A DNA stretch of 64,000 nt from Limonium bicolor (Eukaryota; Streptophyta; Magnoliopsida; Caryophyllales; Plumbaginaceae): positions 123,223,733 through 123,287,732 of the forward strand of contig CM041776.1 in NCBI GenBank assembly GCA_023374045.1, written 5' to 3'. Below, in pieces: positions 50,879 to 60,060 of the stretch. The position numbers were made by a program, and so were the translations under genes. The first letter of the stretch is position 1, and each line of letters begins with the position of its first letter. The notes below the pieces were generated by a model. That model saw only the letters and a program-made list of their open reading frames with translations. It ran no database searches and was not told the origin of the DNA.

Positions 50879-51690
50879 CTCAAATGAACAAGGAGATGAA
50901 GGTGGTTGTAATGGTGGTCTTGAAGCTCCAAATGCTACATACCCATGGAGATGAAAGTTGTTGTTTTCGAATTTTGAAAGGAGGGGAATACTCTCCTTGA
51001 TAAGAGGAAGACAATGGTGTAATTTTTATAATTTTTGGAGGAGATTCAAGGGGGTAACAAGAGGAGAGAAGATGGAGTTTTTGTGAGTTGCTTCAAACCT
51101 CCATGGCCACAGGTTGGAGAAGGAAGGAAATAGAGAGGAGGAAGGGGGCTGTGTACGTGAGTGAAGAGAATGTGAGGATAGGAGAGAGAGAGTGTGAGGT
51201 AGAGTAGTAAAGTAGTACCCTTTTTGCTTTTTAATTGTTTTGGTCTTTTGCAAATAAGAAGAGAGTGTGAGGGAGTGTGAGGGGGGGCATGGAACCGGCC
51301 CACACAGCACACACACACAGAGTTTACATTTTTATTTTAAAAGTGGACACATGAGTTTGGGTTATTTATGTTTCTACCCCACAACTTCCCGTTTTTGACA
51401 GTTTTTACTAATTTCTCGTTTTATTGATTTTATTGGTTATAAAGCTTCAATAATATTTATTAATGACTATTTAGTTGACCAAAATTGTTACGAGTCTATT
51501 TGACCCGCTTAAAGTCACGTTTTCCCGGTTTCCTCAAAAAACGCACTTTAAGGTTCGTTAGTGTTTTTAATCCGTTTTAAGGATCCGTTTTCTTCGGGAT
51601 TTATTCCCTCGTGATTATTTATGCATAATTAAGCTTCTAAAATATTTATTAGCCTAATTAATCACTATTTTTAATTATGGGGTATTTCAA

Positions 51691-51702
51691 TTTACCCCCC
51701 TT
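51691..51702 (-). other. Polypurine tract of Y
   Basis: TTTACCCCCCTT on the plus strand, AAGGGGGGTAAA in element sense, one base from the 3' LTR. Confidence 0.85.
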
Positions 51703-52154
51703 AAGAAACTTTACCCTCAAAGTTGCTCAAGGTTAATAGTTTAATAATTCTACTCATTAGGCAAACCAATTGCCATAATGTGTCTTACTACCACCTATGA
51801 GGTGTTTACTTCTTCTACATTACAAGAATACCCAATTCAAGCACAATACAAATTCACATACACCATACATCATTTCCATACATACCATCACATCCACATT
51901 ACACAATACACCAATGCAAATCACAATACACATTACACAGATACATTACACGTTACACATACACATCCATACACTACACATTACACATACATGCATACAC
52001 ATACCAAATTCACTTTGCACTACATGTGCCATAAAAACCTATTACAATACCTACTCACTATGCAATGCTCACCCGAAGCAATGCAAAAGCAAAAAGGCTC
52101 TACCCCCTTAAAAGGGGTACGCCCCCGTACCCGTATTACTAAATACTAGACTAT
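51703..52154 (-). other. 3' untranslated region of Y
   Basis: Between the polypurine tract and the pol stop. On the plus strand it contains ACACATTACACATACA-type microsatellite-like repeats (about 51840-52020) and, at 52098-52132, the purine-tract/hairpin element next to the pol end. The two open frames across the repeats are low-complexity and not credible genes. Confidence 0.6.
52098..52132 (-). other. Internal hairpin plus second purine tract (Y copy)
   Basis: On the plus strand CTCTACCCCCTTAAAAGG, then GGGTACG-CCCC-CGTACCC (52115-52132). Compared with GATTACG-CCCA-CGTAATC in B, two base pairs of the seven-pair stem have changed on both sides, so pairing is kept. It lies 22 bases past the pol stop. 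Confidence 0.7.
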
Positions 52155-52658
52155 CTAGTCTATGAATAACTGTGGGTACTTAGCCTTCATGGCATCCTCC
52201 AACTCCCATGTTGCTTCTTCGACATCGTGGTTAGACCATAGGACCTTCACCATTCGTATGGACTTATGGCGAGTGTCTCTGGTCTTCCTATCAAGGATTC
52301 TCACTAGGGTTTCAACGTATCTCATTGTCGGCTCAATGGAAAGTCTCTCGGGCTCTAAGACATGAGAAGGATCAGCAATGTACTTCTTGAGTTGTGACAC
52401 ATGAAATACATCATGGACACGTCCCAAGTCCTCTGGTAATGCTAATCTGTAGGCTACGGATCCAACTCTTTCGGTGATAGTGTACGGCCCTACAAATTTT
52501 GGGCTTAGCTTGCCCTTCTGGCCAAAACGGAATACGCCCTTCATAGGTGAAACTCGCAAGAACACTTGGTCACCCATGGCGAACTCAAGGTCGCGTCGTC
52601 TCACATCCACATAGGATTTCTGTCTATCTTGGGCTGCCTTCATATTGGCTCAGATTTG
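52155..52658 (-). pseudogene. Y pol end: integrase C-terminus and chromodomain
   Basis: The open part (52155-52643) encodes the end of integrase, with the motif GKLSPKFVGPYTI typical of the GPY/F module, then HDVFHVSQLKKY, and finally a chromodomain-like tail containing MVKVLWSNHDVEEATWELED and ending near KYPQLFID. Such a tail is known to steer chromovirus integration towards particular chromatin. The segment is in the same frame as the upstream integrase part (52659-52982) but separated from it by two in-frame stops (TAA and TGA) around 52650-52661. Confidence 0.9.
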
Positions 52659-53425
52659 TTACACTTCCGCTTGGACTTGTTCTAGATACTCCGGTCCTAT
52701 GATTACCGCTTCGCTTGACTCGTCCCAACACAAGGGTGTACGACAAGGTCTACCGTATAGAGCTTGGAAAGGCGACATCTTAATCGAAGCATGATAACTA
52801 TTATTATACAAGAATTCGATAAGATGAAGCTTATCTAACCAACTCCCCTGAAAGTCTAAGGCACATGCCCGAAGCATGTCCTCCAGTGTCTGGATGGTCC
52901 TTTCTGTCTGACCGTCGGTCTGAGGGTGGAAGGCGGTACTCAGCTTCAATTCTGTACCCAACGCTTCCCGTGTAGCTCTCAAGTATCTCGGTCAGATACT
53001 ATGGTCTTTGGGACTCCGTGGTGTCTGATAACCTCCTTGTCGAATAGCTCTGCGAGCTTCACTACCTTCCAGGTGTCCTTCATCGGTATGAATCTGGCAA
53101 CCTTGGTGAGGCGTTCGACTACAACCCAGATCATGTTGAGTCCTCCCCTAGCAGGCGGGAGTCCTACAACAAAATCCATGGAGATATCATGAAATTTCCA
53201 CTCCGGAACTGGCGTCGATTGTACCATTCCGCCCGGTCTACGATGTTCAAATTTTACCTTCTGGCATGTTAAGCATCTCAATACAAATTCTGTCACATCA
53301 GCTTTCATTCCAGACCACCAGAAGTACCTCTTCATGTCTTTGTACATCTTGGAGGCTCCCGGATGGACTGACAATGTGGAACTGTGTGACTCTCGCAGGA
53401 TGTGATCCCTTAGCTCAGCATTGCT
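52659..53425 (-). pseudogene. Y integrase, zinc-binding and catalytic core, with internal gap
   Basis: The zinc-binding part shows RESH, SVHPG and CLTCQKV. The core begins with DISMDFVVGLP (first catalytic Asp) and reaches IVSDRDT (second Asp) at about 52982. There a stop is met, and the sequence continues in another frame with EALGTEL, TAFHPQTDGQTER (catalytic Glu) and TLEDMLRAC. Compared with the usual gypsy core, roughly ten residues between the second Asp and EALGT are missing, so the D,D-35-E spacing is broken. The reading frame upstream is also cut from RNase H by a TGA at 53426-53428. Non-functional as it stands. Confidence 0.9.
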
Positions 53426-55282
53426 TCAGGGGACGCATAGCCTGCCATTCAGCCGGATCAGACCATCTTCATGTAGCTTGAAGTCATACTTCTTCTTCTC
53501 AAATGTACCATTTTCGATCTTTTGTCTGATTTCGGTCAGGTAAGGGTCGCTCAACTGAGCGTCTCGCACCTCGTCAACCAAGCTAGAAGAAGCAAGTAGC
53601 GAATGGAGCGAGTGTGCTTGACGACTCAGGGCGTCGGCTACCACGTTTGCCTTCCCTTCCTTATACTGTAGGTCGATGTCGTAGTCTGAGAGAAACTCCA
53701 TCCACCTTCTTTGTCTCAAATTCAATTCTTTCTGTGTGAATACATAATGTAAGCTCTTTTGGTCGGAGTAGATGGTGATGCTTACCCCATAGAGATAGTG
53801 TCGCCATATCTTCAAGGCGAAGACAATGGCTCCTAACTCTAAGTCGTGTGTCGGGTAATTCTCCTCATGCTTTTTCAGCTGGCGGGAGGCATAAGCTACA
53901 ACCTTGCCATGCTGCATGAGTACGCATCCCATTCCTTTGCCTGATGCATCACAATATACCTCAAATCCCTCTGTGCCCTCTGGAAGAGTAAGGATGGGCG
54001 TTGAGGTCAATGAGTCCTTAAGGCTCTGAAATGATACTTCGCACTCGTTTGTCCATACAAACGGTGCATCTTTCTTCATTAGTGTAGTCATGGGTTTAGC
54101 GACTTTCGAGAAGTCCTTTACGAATCTCCGGTAGTAACCGGCTAGACCAAGAAACCTCCGAATGTCGGTAACAGTCTTAGGTCTAGGCCATGATCGTACA
54201 ACTTCTATCTTAGAAGGGTCAACTGAGATACCTGCGCTCGAGATGACATGACCGAGGAATGATACCTGATCTAGCCAGAACTCGCATTTTGTGAACTTCG
54301 CATACAGCTGGTTCTCGCGCAGTGTCTCAAGCACTTTCCTCAAATGAATTTCATGTTCCTCTGCCGATTTGGAGTATACAAGGATGTCGTCGATGAAGAC
54401 AACAACCGAAGTGTCCAATTGCTCACTGAATAGTCGATTCATAAGATCCATGAATTTTGCTGGTGCGTTTGACAAACCGAATGGCATGACGGTGAATTCG
54501 TAGTGGCCATATCTGGTACGGAATGCCGTTTTCTCGATGTCTTGCTCTTTGATAGCAATCTGATGATACCCAGATCGGAGGTCGATCTTGGAGAAGACTG
54601 ATGCTCCTTTCAGCTGGTCGAATAGGTCGTCGATGCGTGGCAATGGGTATTTATTCTTGACTGTAACCGCATTCAGCTCGCGGTAGTCAATACAAAGTCG
54701 GAGACTACCGTCCTTCTTCTTCACGAAGAGAACCGGTGCTCCCCAGGGTGATACGCTCGGGCGTATAAACCCTTTGTCAAGTAAGTCACGTAATTGCTCC
54801 TTGAGCTCTGTCATTTCAGCAGGTGCCATACGGTACGGTGCCCTAGCAATGGGACCGGTACCTGGCAAAAGATCAATTTCAAATTCTACCACCCTCTGAG
54901 GTGGCATGCCGGGTAGCTCCTTAGGGAATACATCGGGAAATTCGGATACAATCGGTACATCATCACTAAACTCTGGATCTCTCTCCGGGTCTTGTACATA
55001 ACACAAATATACTTCATGGCCCTTCCTGAGCTCCCGGTACATAGCCATGGTGGAGATGACTGTGGTCGAAGGCTCTCTCGGTCTCTGGCGGTAAGATACA
55101 GTAACCCCAGAAGGACTCTTGAGCAGCAATCGATGCTCGGCGCAGAGGATTCTACCCTTGTGCCGCTCCAACCAATTCATTCCGATTATCAAGTCGAATC
55201 CCAATCCATTGAACTCGATGAAGGAGATGGGAAACGCTTCGCCTTTGATTTCAATTGTGGCTGCTTTGTAATACTTGGTGCA
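53426..55282 (-). pseudogene. Y reverse transcriptase and RNase H
   Basis: The open part 53426-55204 is the longest frame in the window. In order: the end of the protease region ([14 protein letters not shown]), the RT entry motif [70 protein letters not shown] and the catalytic [13 protein letters not shown], then the connection with KFTKCEFW and SFLGHVIS. RNase H follows with [34 protein letters not shown] and [10 protein letters not shown], so its four acidic positions are present. It is joined in frame to the protease part but for a TAG at 55283-55285, and ends at a TGA before integrase. No stop lies inside RT or RNase H. Confidence 0.95.
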
Positions 55283-55603
55283 CTATACTCGCTCCTTCGA
55301 TGGGAGAGTAACCAGAAAATTCAGTAGCTCATCCGCATCTAGGCCTAACCTCTTCACAAATGCTGGTGATACAAAGGTGTGAGAGGCGCCGGAGTCGAAT
55401 AACACATTGGCATCAATGCCATTTACTGGGAATGTTCCCGTTAAGATGGTGCCGCTTTTGCCGGCTTGTGCTTCGGTGAGGATACTCAGGTTACCTTCGG
55501 TACCGAGTCCACAACCTATTGAAGTCACAATTTCATAAGTATTGATGGTGGACACAATGGAATTCAAATCAACACTACTCTTTATTGATAAACCAACCAT
55601 CAT
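55283..55603 (-). pseudogene. Y aspartic protease
   Basis: The retropepsin active-site region VLFDSGASHTFVS is intact, preceded by GTILTGTFPVNGID and followed by FVKRLGLDADEL. The frame runs on towards RT after one TAG (55283-55285). The first ATG is at 55603, 52 bases downstream of the AlkB stop and in a different frame from it, so protease is not a simple read-through product of AlkB. An acceptor-like ACTTCAATAG/GTTGTGG at 55516/55515 would join the protease frame in phase to the gag exon ending at 56505. Confidence 0.9.
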
Positions 55604-55655
55604 ACATATTGTGTCTCTAATACACGTTACTAATACATTACATGGTACTATGAAC

Positions 55656-56349
55656 TTAATACTTCCTAAAGGTAAGGTTTAGGTGTCCAGGTTTCATGTG
55701 TGTGGCATTGATTATTGCCGGTGGTGCCGTATTCAACTTAATCTTGTTGATCCCGTGATACAGCATCCTAGAGTTTCCATCCATGATTAGGACATCTCCT
55801 GATCTCAATACCAGTTTCTGTGCGAGGTCCACACGCTTTTGCTAGCTATACATAAATACGGCGTCATCACCAATGGACCAAGACACTACAGGCACTCCTT
55901 GTTCAAGAGATTCCGCTGTCTCATCCTTGTCTTGGTGTAACCCAAGTCGTCCTTCTTTCTCATAGAAGTTGACGATACAAAGGTCCGCTTCAAGTGCGGG
56001 GATCAGATCATGTTTGCATTGTTGTGCAAGTTCTACTGCTTGGGTGACAAGTGTCTAAAATTTTGGTATGTCTTGGTATAAGGATCCCAGTCCTTTCCCA
56101 AGCACATCATTTTCAGCTTCATCTTCGCTCCACCGGGGAATTCGGGTGTATAAAATCCGCCTTGACCCGCTCCTAGTTTGTTGCATCGTCGAATGATTGA
56201 GATTTGAGCTTCGGGTGTCAGGTATTTCCTTAATAGAATCATACCTGGTCGGATGACCTGACACTGTTCGTTGGTGTAGTAGTGATTGGTGATGTCGGTC
56301 TCTTCTTGATTTGGTTGCGAAGGTATCGGATAACAGATACTAAAGCTTC
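55656..56349 (-). pseudogene. AlkB-like 2-oxoglutarate/Fe(II) dioxygenase domain captured by Y
   Basis: AlkB-family enzymes oxidatively remove methyl groups from nucleic acids. The segment starts after the putative third gag intron and shows GMILLRKYLTPEAQ, GAGQGGFYTPEFPGGAKM, LKMMCLGKDWDPYT, then in a shifted frame TLVTQAVELA, DLCIVNFYEKEGRLGLHQDK (iron ligands His 55935-55937 and Asp 55929-55931), VVSWSIGDDAVF, SGDVLIMDGNSRMLYHGI (distal His 55755-55757) and the ending LNLTFRKY before TAA at 55656. The usual Arg of R-x-N-L-T-F-R is His (55683-55685). Damage: a small frameshifting deletion near 56070-56085, TAG at 56055-56057 and TAG at 55842-55844. It most resembles plant ALKBH1-like proteins, so a host cDNA is the likely source. 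Confidence 0.85.
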
Positions 56350-56504
56350 CTATGGTTATAAATTTCATCTACGGTGAGTACTAGTTTCCACTACGTCATT
56401 TCATGCTCAATACACACTTCAATTTATTTACTCATGCATTCACTCATACGATTACTCTAATACTTAGCCATGCTTCTCAAGGATTTAAGGTTTAGATTAA
56501 TTAC
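56350..56504 (-). other. Putative gag intron 3 (155 nt), joins gag to AlkB
   Basis: Minus-strand donor GGCCCAG/GTAATTAATC at 56504 and acceptor AACCATAG/GAAGC ending 56350. Removal joins the codon split after its first base (56505) exactly to the AlkB frame (second base at 56349). Another AG (CACCGTAG) 19 bases earlier does not give the AlkB frame. Confidence 0.55.
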
Positions 56505-56849
56505 CTGGGCCGGACTTAGAACCGGACCCGTCATGGTCAATCACGTGCAAGACAGGCTGCCTCTAGGGTGCGCCCCTCTGAGGACCCCGGGATCCCTGTC
56601 CCTGTGGTGCTTGCTGGGTCGGTGCATCGCCAGATGCAACCTCCTTGCCTTCCCTTTGCTTGTAGCTTTGGAAGTTCCCTCTTGGTTTAGCATTTTCGGG
56701 GCACATGTTGGCTCGGTGTCCGGGCTTCTGACAATTGTAGCACCGGATTTCTCTCCCTTGGCAATCCTTGCCGGGATGGTCTTGATTGCATTTTCTGCAC
56801 ACATATGTGCGGCCGTCGGAGAAGGTTTTGGTGAAACCGGAGCCGAAAC
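56505..56849 (-). pseudogene. Y gag exon 3: two zinc knuckles
   Basis: Encodes the nucleocapsid part: CRKCNQDHPGKDC (C-x2-C-x3-H-x4-C, one residue short of the usual spacing) and the canonical CYNCQKPGHRANMC (C-x2-C-x4-H-x4-C), then a Q/G/P-rich linker. Zinc knuckles bind the element RNA. A TAG at 56563-56565 interrupts the linker; the frame is open again to the donor at 56504. The long plus-strand open frame over the same bases is a shadow. Confidence 0.9.
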
Positions 56850-56934
56850 CTAAGGTTTAGAGGGTTAGCACATGTGTGCGTGGATATACTAGATATGATA
56901 CTTGTACGATTACGAATTAGGAATAGAATTTTAC
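56850..56934 (-). other. Putative gag intron 2 (85 nt)
   Basis: Donor CCTAAGG/GTAAAATTC at 56934, branch-like TGCTAACC, and acceptor CTCTAAACCTTAG ending 56850. Joining the flanks keeps the frame from PPKG into FGSGFTKTFSDGRTYVCRKC. Confidence 0.7.
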
Positions 56935-57214
56935 CCTTAGGAGGGTGTGATCTCAGTGGCTTCGCAGCCACCGGTGCAGATGACCCTAGCTGAAGAATCT
57001 CAACCGGGTTGCCCTTCTCAGTATGGGCACTGCTCTCACTTGGGAATTTCTTTTGGGATTGCTGAAAGAAATTTCCCTTCTTCTTTTTCCACCTTTTACC
57101 CTGGTTCTGCTCCTCGCCATTGGTGTTCTTGTTGTTGGCTTTGCGCTTATGTGCAGTTTCTTCATCACTCAATTGGCAAGTGATTTCAACGCGAGATGCC
57201 GCGTGATAACACTC
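56935..57214 (-). pseudogene. Y gag exon 2: basic linker
   Basis: Open throughout. It begins ECYHAASRVEITCQLSDEET, which continues the gag motif from exon 1, and runs through a lysine-rich stretch (GKRWKKKKGNFFQQ) towards the zinc knuckles. The later residues read across intron 2 in this frame lack similarity, in line with splicing. Confidence 0.8.
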
Positions 57215-57311
57215 CTGAAGTTTCAGGTATTAGCCGGCATTCTTATTAAGAAAGGTAAGGATAAAGTATTTAATGAATGGAAATGGTACTAAGGATTCAT
57301 CCTGCGTTTAC
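57215..57311 (-). other. Putative gag intron 1 (97 nt)
   Basis: Donor CCCTTCAG/GTAAAC at 57311, branch-like GGCTAATACC, acceptor GAAACTTCAG ending 57215. Splicing joins TRFTSLQ to ECYHAASRV in phase 0; unspliced, the frame meets a stop at once. Confidence 0.7.
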
Positions 57312-57971
57312 CTGAAGGGAGGTAAACCTGGTGTAGCCCATGCCGTACCGAAGGCAATGGCTCAGACCGCCATAGAAGCGATCGACCAACACCTGGCCGG
57401 TATACCCTAGGTCGGGTAGAAGACGGAGAAGAGAGGTGAAGGTGCGGTAGTACTCGTCGACAGACATCTTCTCTGTCATTTACAAAGCATCCAGCTCAAG
57501 TCTTTTCTTGGTTTTGACGTGTTCTGGGTATTACTTGGATTGGAGGAGAGAGGCAAAGGACTCTCAATCGAAGGTGGGGTCGTTGACATGTTCATGCTTG
57601 AGTAGTTTCCACCAATCCATGGCTGCATCCTTTAGATAGTAAGCAGCTACTCTAACTCGAACTCCAGCAGGAGCTTCGAGGGTTTCAAACGCCGTCTCCA
57701 TCTCGGAGATGTAGGCCTCTAGCTTAGCCGGATCACTCTCGCCCCTAAAGCAAGGAGGGCGAAGTTCCACTACAGCTTTTACCCAGTTGGCTTCTCTGGG
57801 TGGAGGGGGAGGGATTGGTCCCGTTTGAGTCTGTTGGTTTTGTTGGGTTTGTTGCATTGCGGTGATTACTTGGGGTAGCATCTGTGCTACCGTGGCGGCG
57901 ACGATCTCAGCTATCGTCTGCGCGTCCGGTCCGTCGTTGGCCCCTCGGTGACCTGGACCTCTTCCTGACAT
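57312..57971 (-). pseudogene. Y gag exon 1: capsid region
   Basis: Gag forms the particle and packages element RNA. I prefer the ATG at 57969-57971 (MSGRGPGHRG), because the gag start in W (MAGRPRGSRGRG) looks alike; an ATG 42 bases upstream at 58013 is also in frame. Motifs typical of Ty3/gypsy gag: PPCFRGESDPAKLEAYI, DAAMDWWKLLKHE, MSVDEYYRTFTSLLRLLPD. Three in-frame stops (57564-57566 TGA, 57531-57533 TAA, 57480-57482 TAA) inactivate it. Confidence 0.9.
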
Positions 57972-58178
57972 CTGAATATTTAACATTCGCATTAGGTTGT
58001 GACATAAGACCAAGGGTCTTGAATTTAAGCAAGGTATCGTTCATAAGAACGTCAAGGGTATCCGTTGTTAACAACGGTAGTTCCTAGTTAGGTTTCTAAG
58101 TATCCGTTCTTAAGACGGTTGAAATCCTAACTCGGTAATCCCTATGCTCAGTAACTTAGGACATCAGAGCGTAACTAC
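57972..58178 (-). other. Y leader between primer binding site and gag
   Basis: About 200 bases without coding signs. It holds the motif TACCGAGTTAGGAT (complement at 58124-58139), shared with B and W, and CCGTT(A/C)TTAAGA-like repeats at 58050-58120. As in other retroelements this region is a candidate for packaging signals. Confidence 0.6.
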
Positions 58179-58190
58179 GCTCTGATACCA
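58163..58190 (-). other. Primer binding site inside a hairpin (Y)
   Basis: TGGTATCAGAGC (complement of 58179-58190), five bases from the 5' LTR end. It overlaps a perfect 11-bp inverted repeat, ATCAGAGCGTA / TACGCTCTGAT with two bases between (58163-58186). Confidence 0.9.
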
Positions 58191-58195
58191 CTTTT

Positions 58196-59399
58196 TGTAA
58201 CACCCCTACCGTTAATCCTATGCTTACTGTCCAATCATCCCGTTAATTCTATCAGTTCGCAGCGGAAGACTACTACTACTACAGCGGGTGGTACAACGCC
58301 ACTAACCGCCCATACGGCTAGCTAGGCTTACCTTACCTACAGTCACGGTTTGATGATCATTGTATACCGAGCTACTACATTACTTACCGAGTACCAAATA
58401 TCGAATACTTACATTAATGGATTACCGAGTGCGAAAGGATAATCAATTTACATCCTTTCCAAGTTTACCCAAAAATAATGAGTTTCTACCAACTACTCAT
58501 CTATACCAATTCCCATCCTTTCATAATCCAAAAGGGTGTACCCCATGGTACACCGGCTAACAAAAACCTACAGCCGTGTACTACTTAGTACACCATTCAA
58601 TTCATTGTTTACAGACAAAAAGAAATTAAACTAAGTCTTCAACATCCTCACCCTTCTCGTGTACCTGCATTCATATTAAAAACGTCGCCCCAATGGGCTC
58701 AGCAAAAGCTGCGCATAAACTCCGCATATACCGAGTGCTAACAAGGGCACGCCAACTATTTAAGGTCGAATAGGCATGCGGTTCATTTATTTCATACATA
58801 CATGCTTTGCATACAACATACATTCATATACGATACATTATACAATCCAAGGCAACAGTACAGTAGCACACACCATACTTACCTTCACAAAGGTTAGCCA
58901 AATTACGCATCCGGGTTAATCGGAATGCTTCTTACTCTTTTACTCATTACACATTACTTACTCTTACTTTACTTACTTACTTACTCATTCTTACTTACTT
59001 ACTCTTACTCATGTTAAGTCGGTATGACCTCCGGCCCGGGGACTACACCGTCCCACCACCGGGATTTACTTGACTCACCAATCCGGGATGCTACCCACTT
59101 AAGGGATTTGGGCTGCGGACCAGCTTAAGAGTCAGGACTTGGATCCAACCTCTTGTGTCTCCGCATCCTCGCGCGTGGCCGAAACTATATCAGACTTCTA
59201 CTCATTCCAATTTAATTACCAATTTAAGTTAGATTGGTTAGCTTGTTAGGAATCAGTTAGAAGTCCAACCACAATAACATTCGGTCACAATACAATATAT
59301 CATACATACACACACTCATATTCATCCACACATTTCAAGAATTACACAAACTATGATTTAGAGAAACAATCAGCGTAATACAACACTACATATTCACAA
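58196..59399 (-). mobile_element. 5' LTR of Y, part next to the primer binding site
   Basis: Starts TGTAACACCCC on the plus strand and matches the 3' LTR (47810-49029) with scattered substitutions, up to 'tattcacaag'. It contains the double hairpin with intact stem CAGC-TTTT-GCTG near 58700. From 59400 the collinearity breaks at chimeric fragment W; about 80 bp of LTR (equivalent to 49030-49109) are missing on this side. Confidence 0.88.
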
Positions 59400-59731
59400 G
59401 GTAGCATACGGGGCATTAAGAAAATGCATAAGAGAGTTTTAGATAGTGAAAGATGCTTGGGAGATGATGTTATAGTGGTGAGGAAAACATTTGGCATAGT
59501 GGTTACATTAGGTATGAACCACCACCTAGAACCTAGAGGAAAACATTACAAGTGTTAGCATTATTACAAGGAAAATGCATAATGACTAAGGTGGATCTGG
59601 GTGAATGATTTAATGTGTTTAGAGGAGGGCTTAAGGTATATTTGAGGTGCCCAAATGAGGTTATAACATATTAGGATATATGAGGAGAAGTTTGGAGTTG
59701 AAAGAGAATTTAGAAACAAGGTTCTGGAGCC

Positions 59732-60060
59732 GACCGACCTTAGGACCGGACTTGCAAGGTCGGTCGAGCTCAGTTTACACTACCGGAGAAAGTTTCTGGA
59801 ATGGACCGACCTTGGGGACCGGACTTGCAAGGTCGGTCGGACCTGTATTTTGTGAAGGAAATAAGTCTCTGGAATCGACCGAACATAGGACCGGACTTGG
59901 CAAGTTCGGTCGAGCTTAAATTTCCCTCGGGGAAACTCTCGGGAATGGACCGACCTTGGGGACCGGACTTGCAAGGTCGGTCGGGGTAGAATTTTCAAAC
60001 GGTGAAGTGTTCTGGAATGGACCGACCTTAGGTAAGGTCGGTCGAAAGTTCGGTCGGGCC
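59732..60060. repeat. Inverted-repeat array in W LTR
   Basis: Units beginning GACCGAMCWT near 59732, 59804, 59877, 59948 and 60020 (spacing 72, 73, 71, 72), with centre GGACCGGACTTG and right arm CAAGGTCGGTC. This is the most regular array in the window. Confidence 0.88.

Larger units (their letters stand above)
47810..51689 (-). mobile_element. 3' LTR of Y
   Basis: 3880 bp from TGTAACACCCC to GGGGTATTTCA. In minus orientation it has a U3 inverted repeat (51508-51552), split leader (intron 50787-50878, exon 50713-50786), donor AAG/GTAAATTATG near 50512, inverted-repeat array (49440-49775), an AT microsatellite, ACTT-type tetranucleotide repeats (48560-48640) and a double hairpin near 48300-48330 whose first stem carries a mismatch that the 5' LTR copy lacks. 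Its first 100 bases differ from the 5' LTR at four positions, all substitutions. Confidence 0.9.

Noticed and set aside
51778..52149. Open frames of 123 and 104 codons rich in H, T and Y
   Set aside because: Translation of an ACAT/ACAC microsatellite-like stretch in the 3' untranslated region of Y.
54992..55327. Plus-strand open frame of 111 codons
   Set aside because: Antisense shadow of the protease to RT region.
56470..56853. Plus-strand open frame of 127 codons over the gag region
   Set aside because: It lies antisense to the zinc-knuckle exon, which has clear C-C-H-C motifs; no recognisable domain on the plus strand.
59732..60060. CRISPR-like array
   Set aside because: The units are internal hairpins within a plant LTR, the spacers are related to each other, and no cas genes exist in this nuclear setting.
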